NCBI GenBank assembly: GCA_950022655.1
Contig: OX465584.1
Coordinates: 29,981,469-30,045,468, forward strand
Direction: 5' to 3'
DNA length: 64,000 nucleotides
From: Alentia gelatinosa
Taxonomy: Eukaryota; Annelida; Polychaeta; Phyllodocida; Polynoidae
Positions 45,652 to 54,804 of the stretch are shown piece after piece (the stretch's first letter is position 1; each line of letters opens with the position of its first letter). A program made the translations under genes and the position numbers. A model generated the notes under the pieces. That model ran no database searches. It had not been told where the DNA came from and was given only the letters and a program-made list of their open reading frames with translations.

Positions 45652-46532
45652 CAGTAAAACCCCTCTTAAGGGGACACCCTCCGTTCCGGGCCAAGTGTCC
45701 CCTTAAGCGGGGTGTCCCCTTAAGCGGGGTTTTCAGGATGCCAGTGGTTATACAATAGAGAATACCTACATAAAAGAAGGAAATGATGGTTATTAGGTTA
45801 AAAGGTTTATTGATAAATAAGCAAATAAATATAAATTATACAATATAAATGAAGAAAAATTAATATAAATGTATACAAAATTAAAAATAAATAGATAAAA
45901 GAGGTTGAAGATGGATATGCATTCCTTGTGAAATTTGCTCCTTTTTACACCCCCGTTCAATGCCCCCCCCCCCCTCCCCTGTAACTTCTGAGAGAATTCA
46001 GCAGCCCTATAAAAAGACTCACCGTGAGCCGCCCAGAGCCGCAACGGCTCACGGAATACCGCACCTTCAAAGTCCCACTGCTAACCTGTAAGCGGGCCTC
46101 TAACCCCCTATCTTCAACGGGTGCGAAAGTCGCTCATACTAATACCCACTCACTGTAGCCCGCCCAGAGCCCCTAGAGATGTGGTTATTACCTTGAAAAA
46201 ACACATTCCGGCCGCCCGGGCCCGCTCGGGAATGCTCAGTCTATTGTTCTGTTTGCGACAACTGTCTGTCCCAGACAAACGGGTACCATAAACTTGGATT
46301 TTCAGTGTTTTTGATATGATGTCCCTCCAAACTGTCCCCTTAAGCGGGGTTTTTAAGCATTTCTGTACCGAAAAACTGTCCCCTAAAGCGGGGTGTCCCC
46401 TTAAGCGGGGTGTCCCCTTAAGCGGGGTTAAAATAAACTCTTAATAGAGGGAAAAATTTCCGTTCCGAGCAAATTGTCCCCTAAAGCGGGGTGTCCCCTT
46501 AAGAGGGGTGTCCCGGAAGAGGGGTTTTACTG
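45652..46532 (-). mobile_element. Non-autonomous Tigger/pogo derivative inserted in Ngaro-3 RT
   Basis: Terminal inverted repeats are CAGTAAAACCCCTCTT at both ends, flanked by a TA duplication (45650-45651 and 46533-46534). The left ~250 bp and right ~630 bp match the ends of the autonomous element at 52124-54802 in the same orientation; the transposase gene is missing. It carries the same TGTCCCCTTAAGCGGGG iterons, two at the left and about seven variants at the right. It therefore looks like an internal-deletion derivative mobilised in trans. Confidence 0.9.
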
Positions 46533-46534
46533 TA

Positions 46535-47802
46535 TCAACAATTCCATGGAATCTGTGTGTGAAAAATTTTCATATACAAAAATTGATGATATAACTGATA
46601 TTGTGGAAGAAGGTGATTTTTTCGCAGTTGTAGACATAAAAGATGCATACCGTTCCATACCTGTTAAACCTGAACATAGAAAGTTCCAAGGTTTTAAATG
46701 GGATACTCAGGGGGGGGGTGATGCAGAAGTATATTTTGAATCTAATCGCCTGGTCTTTGGTTTGCGTTGTGCCCCGTTTATTTTTTCACAAGTTTCTGAA
46801 TTTATCGTCAGATGTGCAAAAAGAAAAGGAGTTCACCATATTTTTGGTTACTTGGACGATTTTTTGGTGGTTGGTAAAACAAAATTAGAATGTCAAGAAA
46901 ATTTAGATATTTTAATTTCATTGCTAAAAGAATTAGGCTTCGAGATTTCTTGGCATAAATTAATTCTTCCTTCTCAAGTAGTCACTTACTTAGGAATAGA
47001 ATTAAATAGTGTAAAAATGACAGTTAGTCTACCTAGAGATAAGTTAGATAAGGTACAAAAATCAGTTAATGATTTTTCAAACAAATCAACAGCGAGTTAT
47101 CATGAAATAGCAGTGCTAACAGGGATATTAGCACATGCTAGCACGGTAGTACGAGGAGGCAGAACCTTCTCCAGGAGATTGATAAATTTCCAGAAATACA
47201 TGAAAGATAAACTCAAACATTGTAGAATACCAGAATGGTTAAGAGACGATATTGTTTGGTGGAAATGTTTTCTAGAAATCTTCAATGGTTCAGAAAAAAT
47301 CATTATTCCAAGACAAAAATGTGTTTTTGAAATGGAAACTGACTCATCAATGTCTGGATTCGGAGGTAGATGGGATACAGACTGGATTTTCGGAGTCTGG
47401 GGATCAAAATTGGATCTCGTTCCCGAAAATCACAAGTTATCCCACCACTGGGTTAGGCCTCCATCTGAAAAATTTGAACATATTATTAATATTCTAGAGT
47501 TATGGCCTATAGTGGTAGGATGTCAAAGATGGGGTCAATTATGGAAAAATTCTCACATCCATATATTATCAGATAACACTCAAGTAGTGCAAGCACTAAA
47601 CACTGGCAGAAGTAGAAATGTAGATACAATGAAATGGCTAAGAGAAATTTTTTGGATCAGTGCAATAAACAATTTTCATTTATCAGCTAGTTATATAAAA
47701 TCCGAAGATAATATAGTTCCAGACTTTCTTTCCAGACTATACGATAAAAAGGTTCAGGTCCAAATTCCACCTTGGTTAACAGACAGTCTTTGTTGTTTCT
47801 AG
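46535..47802 (+). pseudogene. pol: Ngaro-3 reverse transcriptase/RNase H, C-terminal part (after the transposon)
   Basis: This part carries the palm Asp in VVDIKDAYRSIPV (about 46627), the YLDDF catalytic pair (46850-46864), a connection region (AVLTGILAHASTVVRGGRTFSRRL) and a full RNase H domain. The RNase H acidic residues are visible in order: METDSS, ILELWP, LSDNTQ and VPDFLSR. The frame ends at TAG 47800-47802 and overlaps the YR frame by about 30 nt. Apart from the insertion at 45652-46532, I see no stop or frameshift. I class it as interrupted rather than decayed. Confidence 0.9.
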
Positions 47803-47816
47803 GTCTGGAAAAGAAG

Positions 47817-48737
47817 ATGAAAGATTACCAGTCATCATGGATGTCTGCAAATACTAGTACAACTATACATTGCCAATGGAATCATTTTATAAAGTTTTGT
47901 GATGAATTTAAAGTTATTCCCTTACCAGCCAGTCTTAACACAATTTGTTTATATTTAACTTTCATGGCTGAAAAATTTAAATATAGCTCTATATTAAATT
48001 ATTTATCTGCAGTGTGGGTCTTACATAGAGTTAATAGTATTCCTCACATAGACATTAATGACTTTAAAATTAAACAAACACTTTTAGGAATAAAAAGGTC
48101 AATAGGGTCTGAAGTTAAGAGAGCAAGACCTATCACAAAGGAAGAATTATTATTAATTTATGATAGCTTGGATATGTCTCTAACAGAAGACATTGCTTTT
48201 TGGTGTTGTTTAATTTTAGGATTCAGAGGTTTACTTAGAAAATCTAATTTAATTGAAGAAGGTTTCGCCATTACAATTGATAATGTTTCATTTAAAAATG
48301 ATTGTATAATTATAAAAATTGTTAGGTCAAAAACCATTCAATTTGGTGACCGAGTTCTTTCTATTCCTTTCAAAAGGCTTAGGAATTCTCCTTTTTGTAT
48401 TTATTATTATATATGTAGATTATTAGAATTGGTTGATTATACTACTCATAACGGTCAACTGATTTCATATATGAGAAATGGTTTACTAACTAAAGGTACT
48501 TATTATTGGTTGTCGACTAGATTACGTAATTGTTTGGTGGTAAATGGATTGAACGAAGCTACTTCGCATTCTTTGCGCAGGGGAGGTGCCACCGCTTTAC
48601 ACCACATCGGCATCCCCCTGGCAGACATCAAAGAACTAGGAGACTGGTCCTCATGGACAGTATTATTATATCTCCAACGTTCTCTACAGAGCAAAATGGA
48701 ATTGGACAATATTATATCATCAAAACTTTTTGATTGA
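47817..48737 (+). CDS. Ngaro-3 tyrosine recombinase (YR)
   Basis: The first ATG is 47817 (MKDYQSSWMSANTSTT); the frame is open from at least 47772, overlapping pol in the -1 frame. Catalytic residues appear in order: Arg in GLLRKSNL, Lys in VRSKTIQ, His-x-x-Arg in TSHSLRRGGA, Trp in LGDWSSWT and Tyr in LLYLQRS. About 17 residues follow the Tyr. The enzyme is complete and B1 starts 15 bp after its stop. Confidence 0.9.
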   Translation: MKDYQSSWMSANTSTTIHCQWNHFIKFCDEFKVIPLPASLNTICLYLTFMAEKFKYSSILNYLSAVWVLHRVNSIPHIDINDFKIKQTLLGIKRSIGSEVKRARPITKEELLLIYDSLDMSLTEDIAFWCCLILGFRGLLRKSNLIEEGFAITIDNVSFKNDCIIIKIVRSKTIQFGDRVLSIPFKRLRNSPFCIYYYICRLLELVDYTTHNGQLISYMRNGLLTKGTYYWLSTRLRNCLVVNGLNEATSHSLRRGGATALHHIGIPLADIKELGDWSSWTVLLYLQRSLQSKMELDNIISSKLFD

Positions 48738-48752
48738 ACTCTGTGTTGGCGG

Positions 48753-48914
48753 TTGGCGGTTATTATTATTTCATATTATTTCAATTATTCACATAAAGTG
48801 ATTCATATATATATCATAATAAATATGATTAACGCCAACCACAGAGTCAATCATTTGTTCCTTTATATATTCCATGTTCATATTATACAGATCCAGATCG
48901 GAGGGCGCGGTTAT
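48753..48914 (+). repeat. Ngaro-3 split direct repeat B1
   Basis: This 162 bp repeat is identical by eye to 49120-49281. It contains GGCGGTTA near its start and an AACGCCAACC stretch in the middle that could partly pair with it. Confidence 0.9.
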
Positions 48915-49111
48915 GTGAAATATAAAGAGACGTTTATATAAATATAACCAGCCAGGAGTACCAGAAGATACTACCAGATGGCGCACCAGTCCGCTACCAG
49001 GACCCACAGCGCCCCTACCAGAGGGCATGGTAGTTGGTGGAGGACTAGGCATTGAGCCTCACAACTTCATTACCTGCCGCGCAGAACACTTCTCTCTACA
49101 AAATTTTTTTT
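48915..49111 (+). repeat. Ngaro-3 split direct repeat A2
   Basis: Second copy of A1, directly abutting B1. It ends in a T-run four bases longer than that of A1. Confidence 0.9.
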
Positions 49112-49119
49112 TTTTCTAA

Positions 49120-49278
49120 TTGGCGGTTATTATTATTTCATATTATTTCAATTATTCACATAAAGTGATTCATATATATATCATAATAAATATGATTAAC
49201 GCCAACCACAGAGTCAATCATTTGTTCCTTTATATATTCCATGTTCATATTATACAGATCCAGATCGGAGGGCGCGGT

Positions 49279-49281
<3 letters not shown>
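49120..49281 (+). repeat. Ngaro-3 split direct repeat B2, right end of element
   Basis: Second copy of B1. Its terminal GGTTAT runs into the (TA)n microsatellite that marks the right flank. Confidence 0.9.

Positions 49282-49333
<52 letters not shown>
49279..49333. repeat. (TA)n microsatellite flanking Ngaro-3 on the right
   Basis: TA dinucleotides with one AAA interruption. This is the right remainder of the microsatellite that received Ngaro-3. Confidence 0.9.
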
Positions 49334-52121
49334 GGTTAAAATATACATATGGGATTCTTCGCAGCATCTTTTTCTTTACTAGGATATGTTACAGAATCTG
49401 ATCAAACATGGTTTTTTTTAAAGTGTTGTTCTGAAATAATCTGAACGAGAGGGTATACCCTCTCGTGAACAATGGTACCACAACAGCACTAACAGCCAAC
49501 GGAAATTACTTTCTAAAACTGTCACTACCACTGTTGGTACCGCTGATGTCCTAGGTGCCGCTCGCTGTTGCATCCATAAAGTATTGAAAGGCAAACTGCC
49601 TCTGTGGTGCCGCTGAGACCAATAACGAACGGAATATCACCTATTAAAACGGGTCCCTGTATTCTTATTGCAGGTCAATATGAAAGCAAGCTTAGTTAGT
49701 TCTATCACTCAACATAGCCCTGTTCAGAAATTACTTAAATGCTTATATAATGACGTTAAGAGCATGTAGTGAGATCAAGAGCGTCGTTCTAATACATCGT
49801 CCTTATGCTACAAAATATGACAAAATATAAATTGGGGACCTCCTTTTGTTGCAGCTTCCTAAATTCAAAGAATACTCTGTAGATACAATGAAATTAGTGT
49901 GTCTTCCTAAAGATGAGACATTTATCTTGTGTTATGCTGTGGGTATTATATATGTGGAATATTGTAGATGAGCTACAAAGATTTTGTTGGAGGTTGGAAG
50001 AACGCTAGTTCCCGGCGGGATTCCACCCTATGAACAATTACGTAGGTTGGTTTAGTTTGCAAGAACCTAGGAACACCTAGGAACACAAAACACAATTCAC
50101 GCATTTAATAAACGGGAATGTTTATTAACACTACTTCCCGGAAAGATCTGGAAGATCTTTCCCACAAGTACAGTACCCCAGAGGCTAATCTGAAAGACTC
50201 GCCTAACCACCAGGAAGGTTACAAGAACCCTCCTGCAAAATGAGGGTCCAAGGTGCTGGATTCTCGCCCCACTACAGTTCAACTAATTATTGAAATTTAC
50301 AAGTTAAAATATTTAGAAATAAGAAGAATTATTGGAAACATGGGAGGAGAAGTAATGAACCAGTAACCATAATTTATTTAATCAATTTACCATAATTGTT
50401 ATGTAACTATGGAAATCATAATTCAACTGCTAATAAAATATACTTCACGACTAAAGAAAGTCCAAGAGGGACACCTGATGAAGGCAAAGCAGCCGAAACG
50501 TTGTGTCAACCTATTTATCTGTTGTATTCAAACTAAGATTATTATAATTAGAATAAAAAAACAATGTATACCGGTGTTTGTTGGTTATCTGATAAATACA
50601 AACCAGAATTAGTTTAACCTTAATGCGGGATCCACGTCCATATATGAAAGATAAAACAGTTCTTTTCGGAATGGATTCTTTTTTTATCTGATTTATAGAA
50701 ATTGTCTAAAACCAAGGCAACTACTTCCTCATTGGAGATACTCTAAGATATGTATATAACATTTCTGTGGTTAGAGTAGAATATAGAATTGAAGATTTTC
50801 ACTGAAAGGATCAGTGGTAACAGAACTACGACTTTGTCAAGCACTGGCTGTGAATGGTATTACCATCCTGCATCACGTGATCGCTGATTGTGCAATGAAC
50901 CTCATATGCTCATTTTAATAGCATTTGATTCATGCTTCAAAAGTTGTCACCCCAACGTTTTTCCCAAATTAAATGTACATACAGATCAATATTTCGTTTC
51001 CTGGTAGGTGTGTTGTCCTTGATTTATCCCAGGTATGTTCCTTTTGATGTATTATCAAAAACAATCGGGGAGTAAAAGTAACTAATTTGTATCATTTCGA
51101 TTTGCTGATCTTCTAGTTTCATTCTATATTTGTATTTGTAGTTTATATTAAGGGTAAGTTCCATTGACCCTATGAAAATCTAACATCATCGGGCATCCGC
51201 CAAACATGCTTATACCAGAACTTATCAAGAAAAATAGTGCCAACCGACGTCCTGTGACCGCCGATTTCAGGAATCCGACAATATCTAATCTATTAGTTTT
51301 TCATTTCAAAATGTTCAGTTGTCAGTATTGTTTTGATTTTAAATAATCACAAAAGCTAGTTCACCTAGGTTTTTGAATTACATACTGTCTTTAAAAATCT
51401 TAATTCATATGAGAAACAAACTCATACTATTTTCTGTTGGAGGATTAGTTCATCATGGTAATGCCATAAGAGTGTGTGGTTGGGCTGCGAATGAATAGCT
51501 CCTGATATACGCTCCGATATCCCCTACAATGCACCTCCTGATTGCACCACGCCCTCCTCTGAGATTATGTTGTGACTTTAGTAATGAGTGTTTTGACTAG
51601 ATACTGTAATAAGCTTTGGCGTGTGAACAAGAGCCGCTAACACGAAGTAAGATGGCGATAGCCACAAGTAAGGCATAGAGAAAATTGTCTGTATAAGGAA
51701 GGGAATGATCATGTGAGTTGCTGACGTGGCAGCAGAGGAGTATACCTCTGCAATCGCTGCACAGAGCAGCATTGAGTATGATGTTAAGATCTAGTCAAGA
51801 ACCAGAGAGAGAAAGCCACTCCTCACTGGAGGACAAGCTTATTTTAGGCGCTGGAGGTTTCGCTCTACATGGAGTAGAGTCACCTATAGGAGAACTTGAC
51901 ACTTGCTGGAATAGAACACTAGAATGGACTAACATCATGGAAAGGGTGGATCGATTATGAGTGAGTTGTGAGTCATTATACTTGTACTTGGATATTTATC
52001 AAGGACTAAACATGAACGATTAAATGATAACTAGAACTAACGTTTGAACAATCTGTGGAACAAGACTCTGCACAATTGACTATTCCGGTTTGAACAATCA
52101 TATCTACTGTGTAAGGATTAC
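49334..52121. other. Gene-poor stretch with palindrome and hammerhead-like motif
   Basis: No supported gene. A 22-base perfect palindrome (ACGAGAGGGTA and its complement) lies at 49445-49466. The hammerhead-like motif at 50470-50507 is listed separately. The frames at 51578-51772 and 51718-51960 overlap on opposite strands and show no domain. Confidence 0.5.
50470..50507 (+). ncRNA. Hammerhead ribozyme-like motif (type I arrangement)
   Basis: GACAC (50470-50474) pairs with GTGTC (50503-50507) as stem I. Between them are CTGATGA, a hairpin GGC...GCC as stem II, and GAAA followed by CGTT as a minimal stem III. This order matches type I hammerheads described in Penelope-like retroelements and retrozymes. 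One extra A lies between CTGATGA and stem II, which departs from the canonical core and may weaken or abolish cleavage. The host element was not identified. Confidence 0.45.
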
Positions 52122-52522
52122 TACAGTAAAACCCCTCTTAAGGGTACACCCTCCGTTCCGGGCCAACTGTCCCCTTAAGCGGGGTGTCCCCTTAAGCGGG
52201 GTTTTCAGTCTTCCAATGGTTATACAATAGAGAATACGTACATAAATGAAGGAAACGATGGTTATTAGGTTAATAAGGTTTATTAATCATATATAATAAT
52301 ATATATTAATAATATATAAATAAATACAATATTATACAACATAAATGATTATAAATTAAAATAGATTATACATGTAAATGTACAGTACAATGTATATACA
52401 GTTTCACAGTCCCAGGAAGGCATCGAGGGTGGACTGCACTTTCGGTGGACGAGCAGCTCTACTCCTGTTAACAGTTCCGATGCAATGCATCAGAGCCCCC
52501 ACGACCTCAGTATCGCTTCTGT

Positions 52523-53986
52523 TCATGTAGTGTCTCCTGGCCCTCTCCAGGAGGTCCAGGAGGTCCACCTCATTGAAGGGAGTGTCTTGGCTTGGGGTGA
52601 GGTCATCACTGCTCTCGTCATCAACATCATCATCATCATCATCAGGAGAAGTTGCGGTCGTAGAATCGGTGTCGGTGTCGTGGGTAAGGCAGAAACTTCC
52701 AGGTCTGTGTACTCTGATGCTGACATGGGATCGCTGATGCCCAGCAAAGAGGTCGTGCGGGCACAGAGAGATGCCAGAGGGATGTCATCCTCTTCTGTGA
52801 AGTCCTCGGGCGATCTTACGACGTCGTCGTAGGAATCAAAAATCCCACAACGACGGAAACACTTCCCCACGGTCTCTGGCTTCACCATCTTTGTAGATTC
52901 GTGGATCCAGGTGATAGCGCGATGGACATCGACCGACGACAGGACCTCTTTGGATGTCGTAGAACCGTCGTGCAGGGCATCCAGTCTCCCTACGACATGT
53001 TCCAGAAGTTTCTTGCGATACCCCGACTTGTTCTGTTGGATTATCCCCTGGTCTAGAGGCTGGAGAGCAGAGGTTGTGTTGGGGGGAAGGAAAACCAGCT
53101 TCACGTGCGACAGCTGCAGGTCGCACGGATGTGATGGGGCATTGTCGAGCAGGAGAAGGACCTTCCTACCACGGAGTTTCATTCTGTTGTTAAAGCTGGT
53201 GACCCACTCCTGGAAAACTGTCGCAGTCATCCAGGCCTTTTTGTTTGCCCTCCAGGTCACAGGAAGGTCAGGGAGGTCAAGGTGACGAAAGCATCGCGGT
53301 CGCAGGGACTTGCCGATCACGAGGCTTTTCTCAAACTCGCCTACACTATTCACACAGAGTGAGACAGTTATGCGATCTTTGGCCTTCTTGACTCCAGCTG
53401 TCGCACCGCCACCGATAGCTAGGGTTTTATCAGGCATTGCCCTGAAGAAGAACCCGGACTCGTCCATATTGAAAATGTCGCGGGGGGCGTACCCCTCAAG
53501 GATGGTCGGGAGGCGATCTTTCCAGTCATCAACTGTCGCATCATCGACGGTGCCCCTCTCGCCAGAAATGCGACAGCCAGCGATCATGTGCCGTGCCTTG
53601 AAACGCGACAGCCATCCATTGGATGCCTTGAAATCTTCCACACCCATCTGCTGGGCAACGCTGAGGGCCTTTGCCTGGAGCATGGGGCCTGTTACAGGCA
53701 GGTTCTGATAACGGACTGTCGAGAACCAGCTGAAGACCTTCTCATTGAGGTGCGACCGATCTTGACCTGGAGGACCGGGAGCTGAGAGGCGCTTCCTTGA
53801 TAAGGCTGGAGCAGCTGTAAAGGACCCAAAGACCTCGTCCTTTTTCCTAAGGATGCGTTGGACTTGGGATTTGCTGATCTGAAATCTGTCAGCTAACTTC
53901 CTGACAGATGTTCCAGATGACCCCCGTATCAGCTCGGCCCTCTCGGTGAAGTTCAACACCTTCCGCTTTGTCTGAGTTGAAGGCAT
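52523..53986 (-). CDS. Tigger/pogo-family transposase
   Basis: This is a 487-residue DDE transposase starting at a true ATG (53986). Residues about 8-50 form a CENP-B/psq-like helix-turn-helix (RAELIRG...VRKLADRFQISKSQVQRILRKKDE). Residues about 80-135 form the second, Tc5-type DNA-binding HTH (NGWLSRFKARH). The catalytic domain shows Asp175 (NMDESGFFF), Asp281 (LLLLDNAPSH) and Asp312 (TTSALQPLDQG), with 30 residues between the last two, the DDD spacing expected for pogo/Tigger. The C-terminal tail is acidic and Ser/Thr-rich and contains a Met run encoded by an ATC/GAT microsatellite. It would act in the nucleus by cut-and-paste at TA sites. No lesion is visible. Confidence 0.93.
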   Translation of the reverse strand: MPSTQTKRKVLNFTERAELIRGSSGTSVRKLADRFQISKSQVQRILRKKDEVFGSFTAAPALSRKRLSAPGPPGQDRSHLNEKVFSWFSTVRYQNLPVTGPMLQAKALSVAQQMGVEDFKASNGWLSRFKARHMIAGCRISGERGTVDDATVDDWKDRLPTILEGYAPRDIFNMDESGFFFRAMPDKTLAIGGGATAGVKKAKDRITVSLCVNSVGEFEKSLVIGKSLRPRCFRHLDLPDLPVTWRANKKAWMTATVFQEWVTSFNNRMKLRGRKVLLLLDNAPSHPCDLQLSHVKLVFLPPNTTSALQPLDQGIIQQNKSGYRKKLLEHVVGRLDALHDGSTTSKEVLSSVDVHRAITWIHESTKMVKPETVGKCFRRCGIFDSYDDVVRSPEDFTEEDDIPLASLCARTTSLLGISDPMSASEYTDLEVSALPTTPTPILRPQLLLMMMMMMLMTRAVMTSPQAKTLPSMRWTSWTSWRGPGDTT

Positions 53987-54100
53987 GTTGAAGGATCTGC
54001 AGTTGTCGCACCGTTGGAGTTGTAGGTGGATATGCCTCCCTTCTGAAATTTGCTCCTTGTTATACCCCTGGTCAATGTCCCCCCGTAACTTCTGAGGGAA

Positions 54101-54402
54101 ATCAGCGGCCGCATAAGCGACTCACCGTGAGCCGCCCAGAGCCAGGACGGCTCACTGAATACCGCACCTTCAAAGCCCCCTGCCCGCCCCATGTCGCCCA
54201 CCGCTAACCTGTAAGCGGGCCTCATACCCAGCACCTTCGGCGGGCGCGAAAATCAGCGGCCGTATAAGCGACTCACCGTGAGCCGTCCAGAGCCGCAACG
54301 GCCCGCTGAATACCGTACCTTCAAAGCCCCCGGCCCGCCCTATGCCGCCCACCGCTAACCTGTAAGCGGGCCTCATCCCCCCTACCTTCAACGGGTATGA
54401 AA
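54101..54402. repeat. 151 bp tandem duplication inside the Tigger element
   Basis: Two diverged copies start ATCAGCGGCC at 54101 and 54252. Each contains CTCACCGTGAGCCG, ACCTTCAAAGCCCC and CTAACCTGTAAGCGGGCCTC. The non-autonomous copy has one unit only (about 45996-46120). Confidence 0.85.
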
Positions 54403-54599
54403 GTCGCTCATACTAATATCCACTCGCTGCCCGCCCAGAGCCGCTACAGATGTGGTTATTACCGTGAAAAAATACACTCCGGCCGCCCGGGCCCACACGG
54501 GAATATTGTTCTAATGTTCTGTTTGCGACAAGTGTCTGTCCCGTTTAAACGGGACATTAAAATTGGATTTTCAGTTTTTTTGATATGATGTCCCTCCAA

Positions 54600-54790
54600 A
54601 ACTGTCCCCTTGAGAGGGGTTTTTAAGCATTTCTGTACCGAAAAACTGTCCCCTAAAGCGGGGTGTCCCCTTAAGCGGGGTGTCCCCTTAAGCGGGGTTA
54701 AAATAAACTCTTAATAGAGGAAAAAAATTTCGTTCCGAGCAAATTGTCCCCTTAAGCGGGGTGTCCCCTTAAGCGGGGTGTCCCGGAAGA
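54600..54790. repeat. Subterminal iterons TGTCCCCTTAAGCGGGG, right arm of Tigger
   Basis: About seven copies or variants, in three clusters, of a 17-base unit whose CCCCTTAAGCGGGG core is nearly palindromic. The left arm has two adjacent copies at about 52167-52202. Such arrays are plausible transposase-binding sites; that role is inferred from position only. Confidence 0.7.
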
Positions 54791-54804
54791 GGGGTTTTAC
54801 TGTA

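Larger units (their letters stand above)
43350..49281 (+). mobile_element. Ngaro-3: Ngaro-type YR retrotransposon, interrupted by a Tigger-derived element
   Basis: The layout is A1 (43353-43549), gag, RT/RNase H, YR, B1 (48753-48914), A2 (48915-49111), B2 (49120-49281). A1 and A2 (offset 5562) and B1 and B2 (offset 367) look identical, so the insertion is very recent. Both ends lie in TA repeats, and TAT is shared at the ends and the B1/A2 junction. The RT gene is split at 45652-46532 by a non-autonomous DNA transposon. Outside that insertion, all frames are open. It is AT-rich, unlike Ngaro-1 and Ngaro-2, and its proteins are only distantly similar to theirs. Confidence 0.9.
52124..54802 (-). 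mobile_element. Autonomous Tigger/pogo-like DNA transposon, 2679 bp
   Basis: Ends are CAGTAAAACCCCTCTT inverted repeats, with TA duplications at 52122-52123 and 54803-54804. It encodes one open transposase on the - strand. Between transposase and right end lies a 151 bp tandem duplication (54101-54251 and 54252-54402) that the short copy at 45652 lacks. Subterminal regions carry TGTCCCCTTAAGCGGGG iterons, two at the left end and about seven, some variant, at the right. An open transposase with matching ends makes it a plausible source of the short copy inside Ngaro-3. Confidence 0.92.

Noticed and set aside
49445..49466. Perfect 22-base palindrome considered as a terminator or operator
   Set aside because: In an animal intergenic region such a role has no support; it is listed only as a structural feature.
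52911..53708. + strand frames of 124 and 132 codons
   Set aside because: Antisense shadows of the transposase gene.
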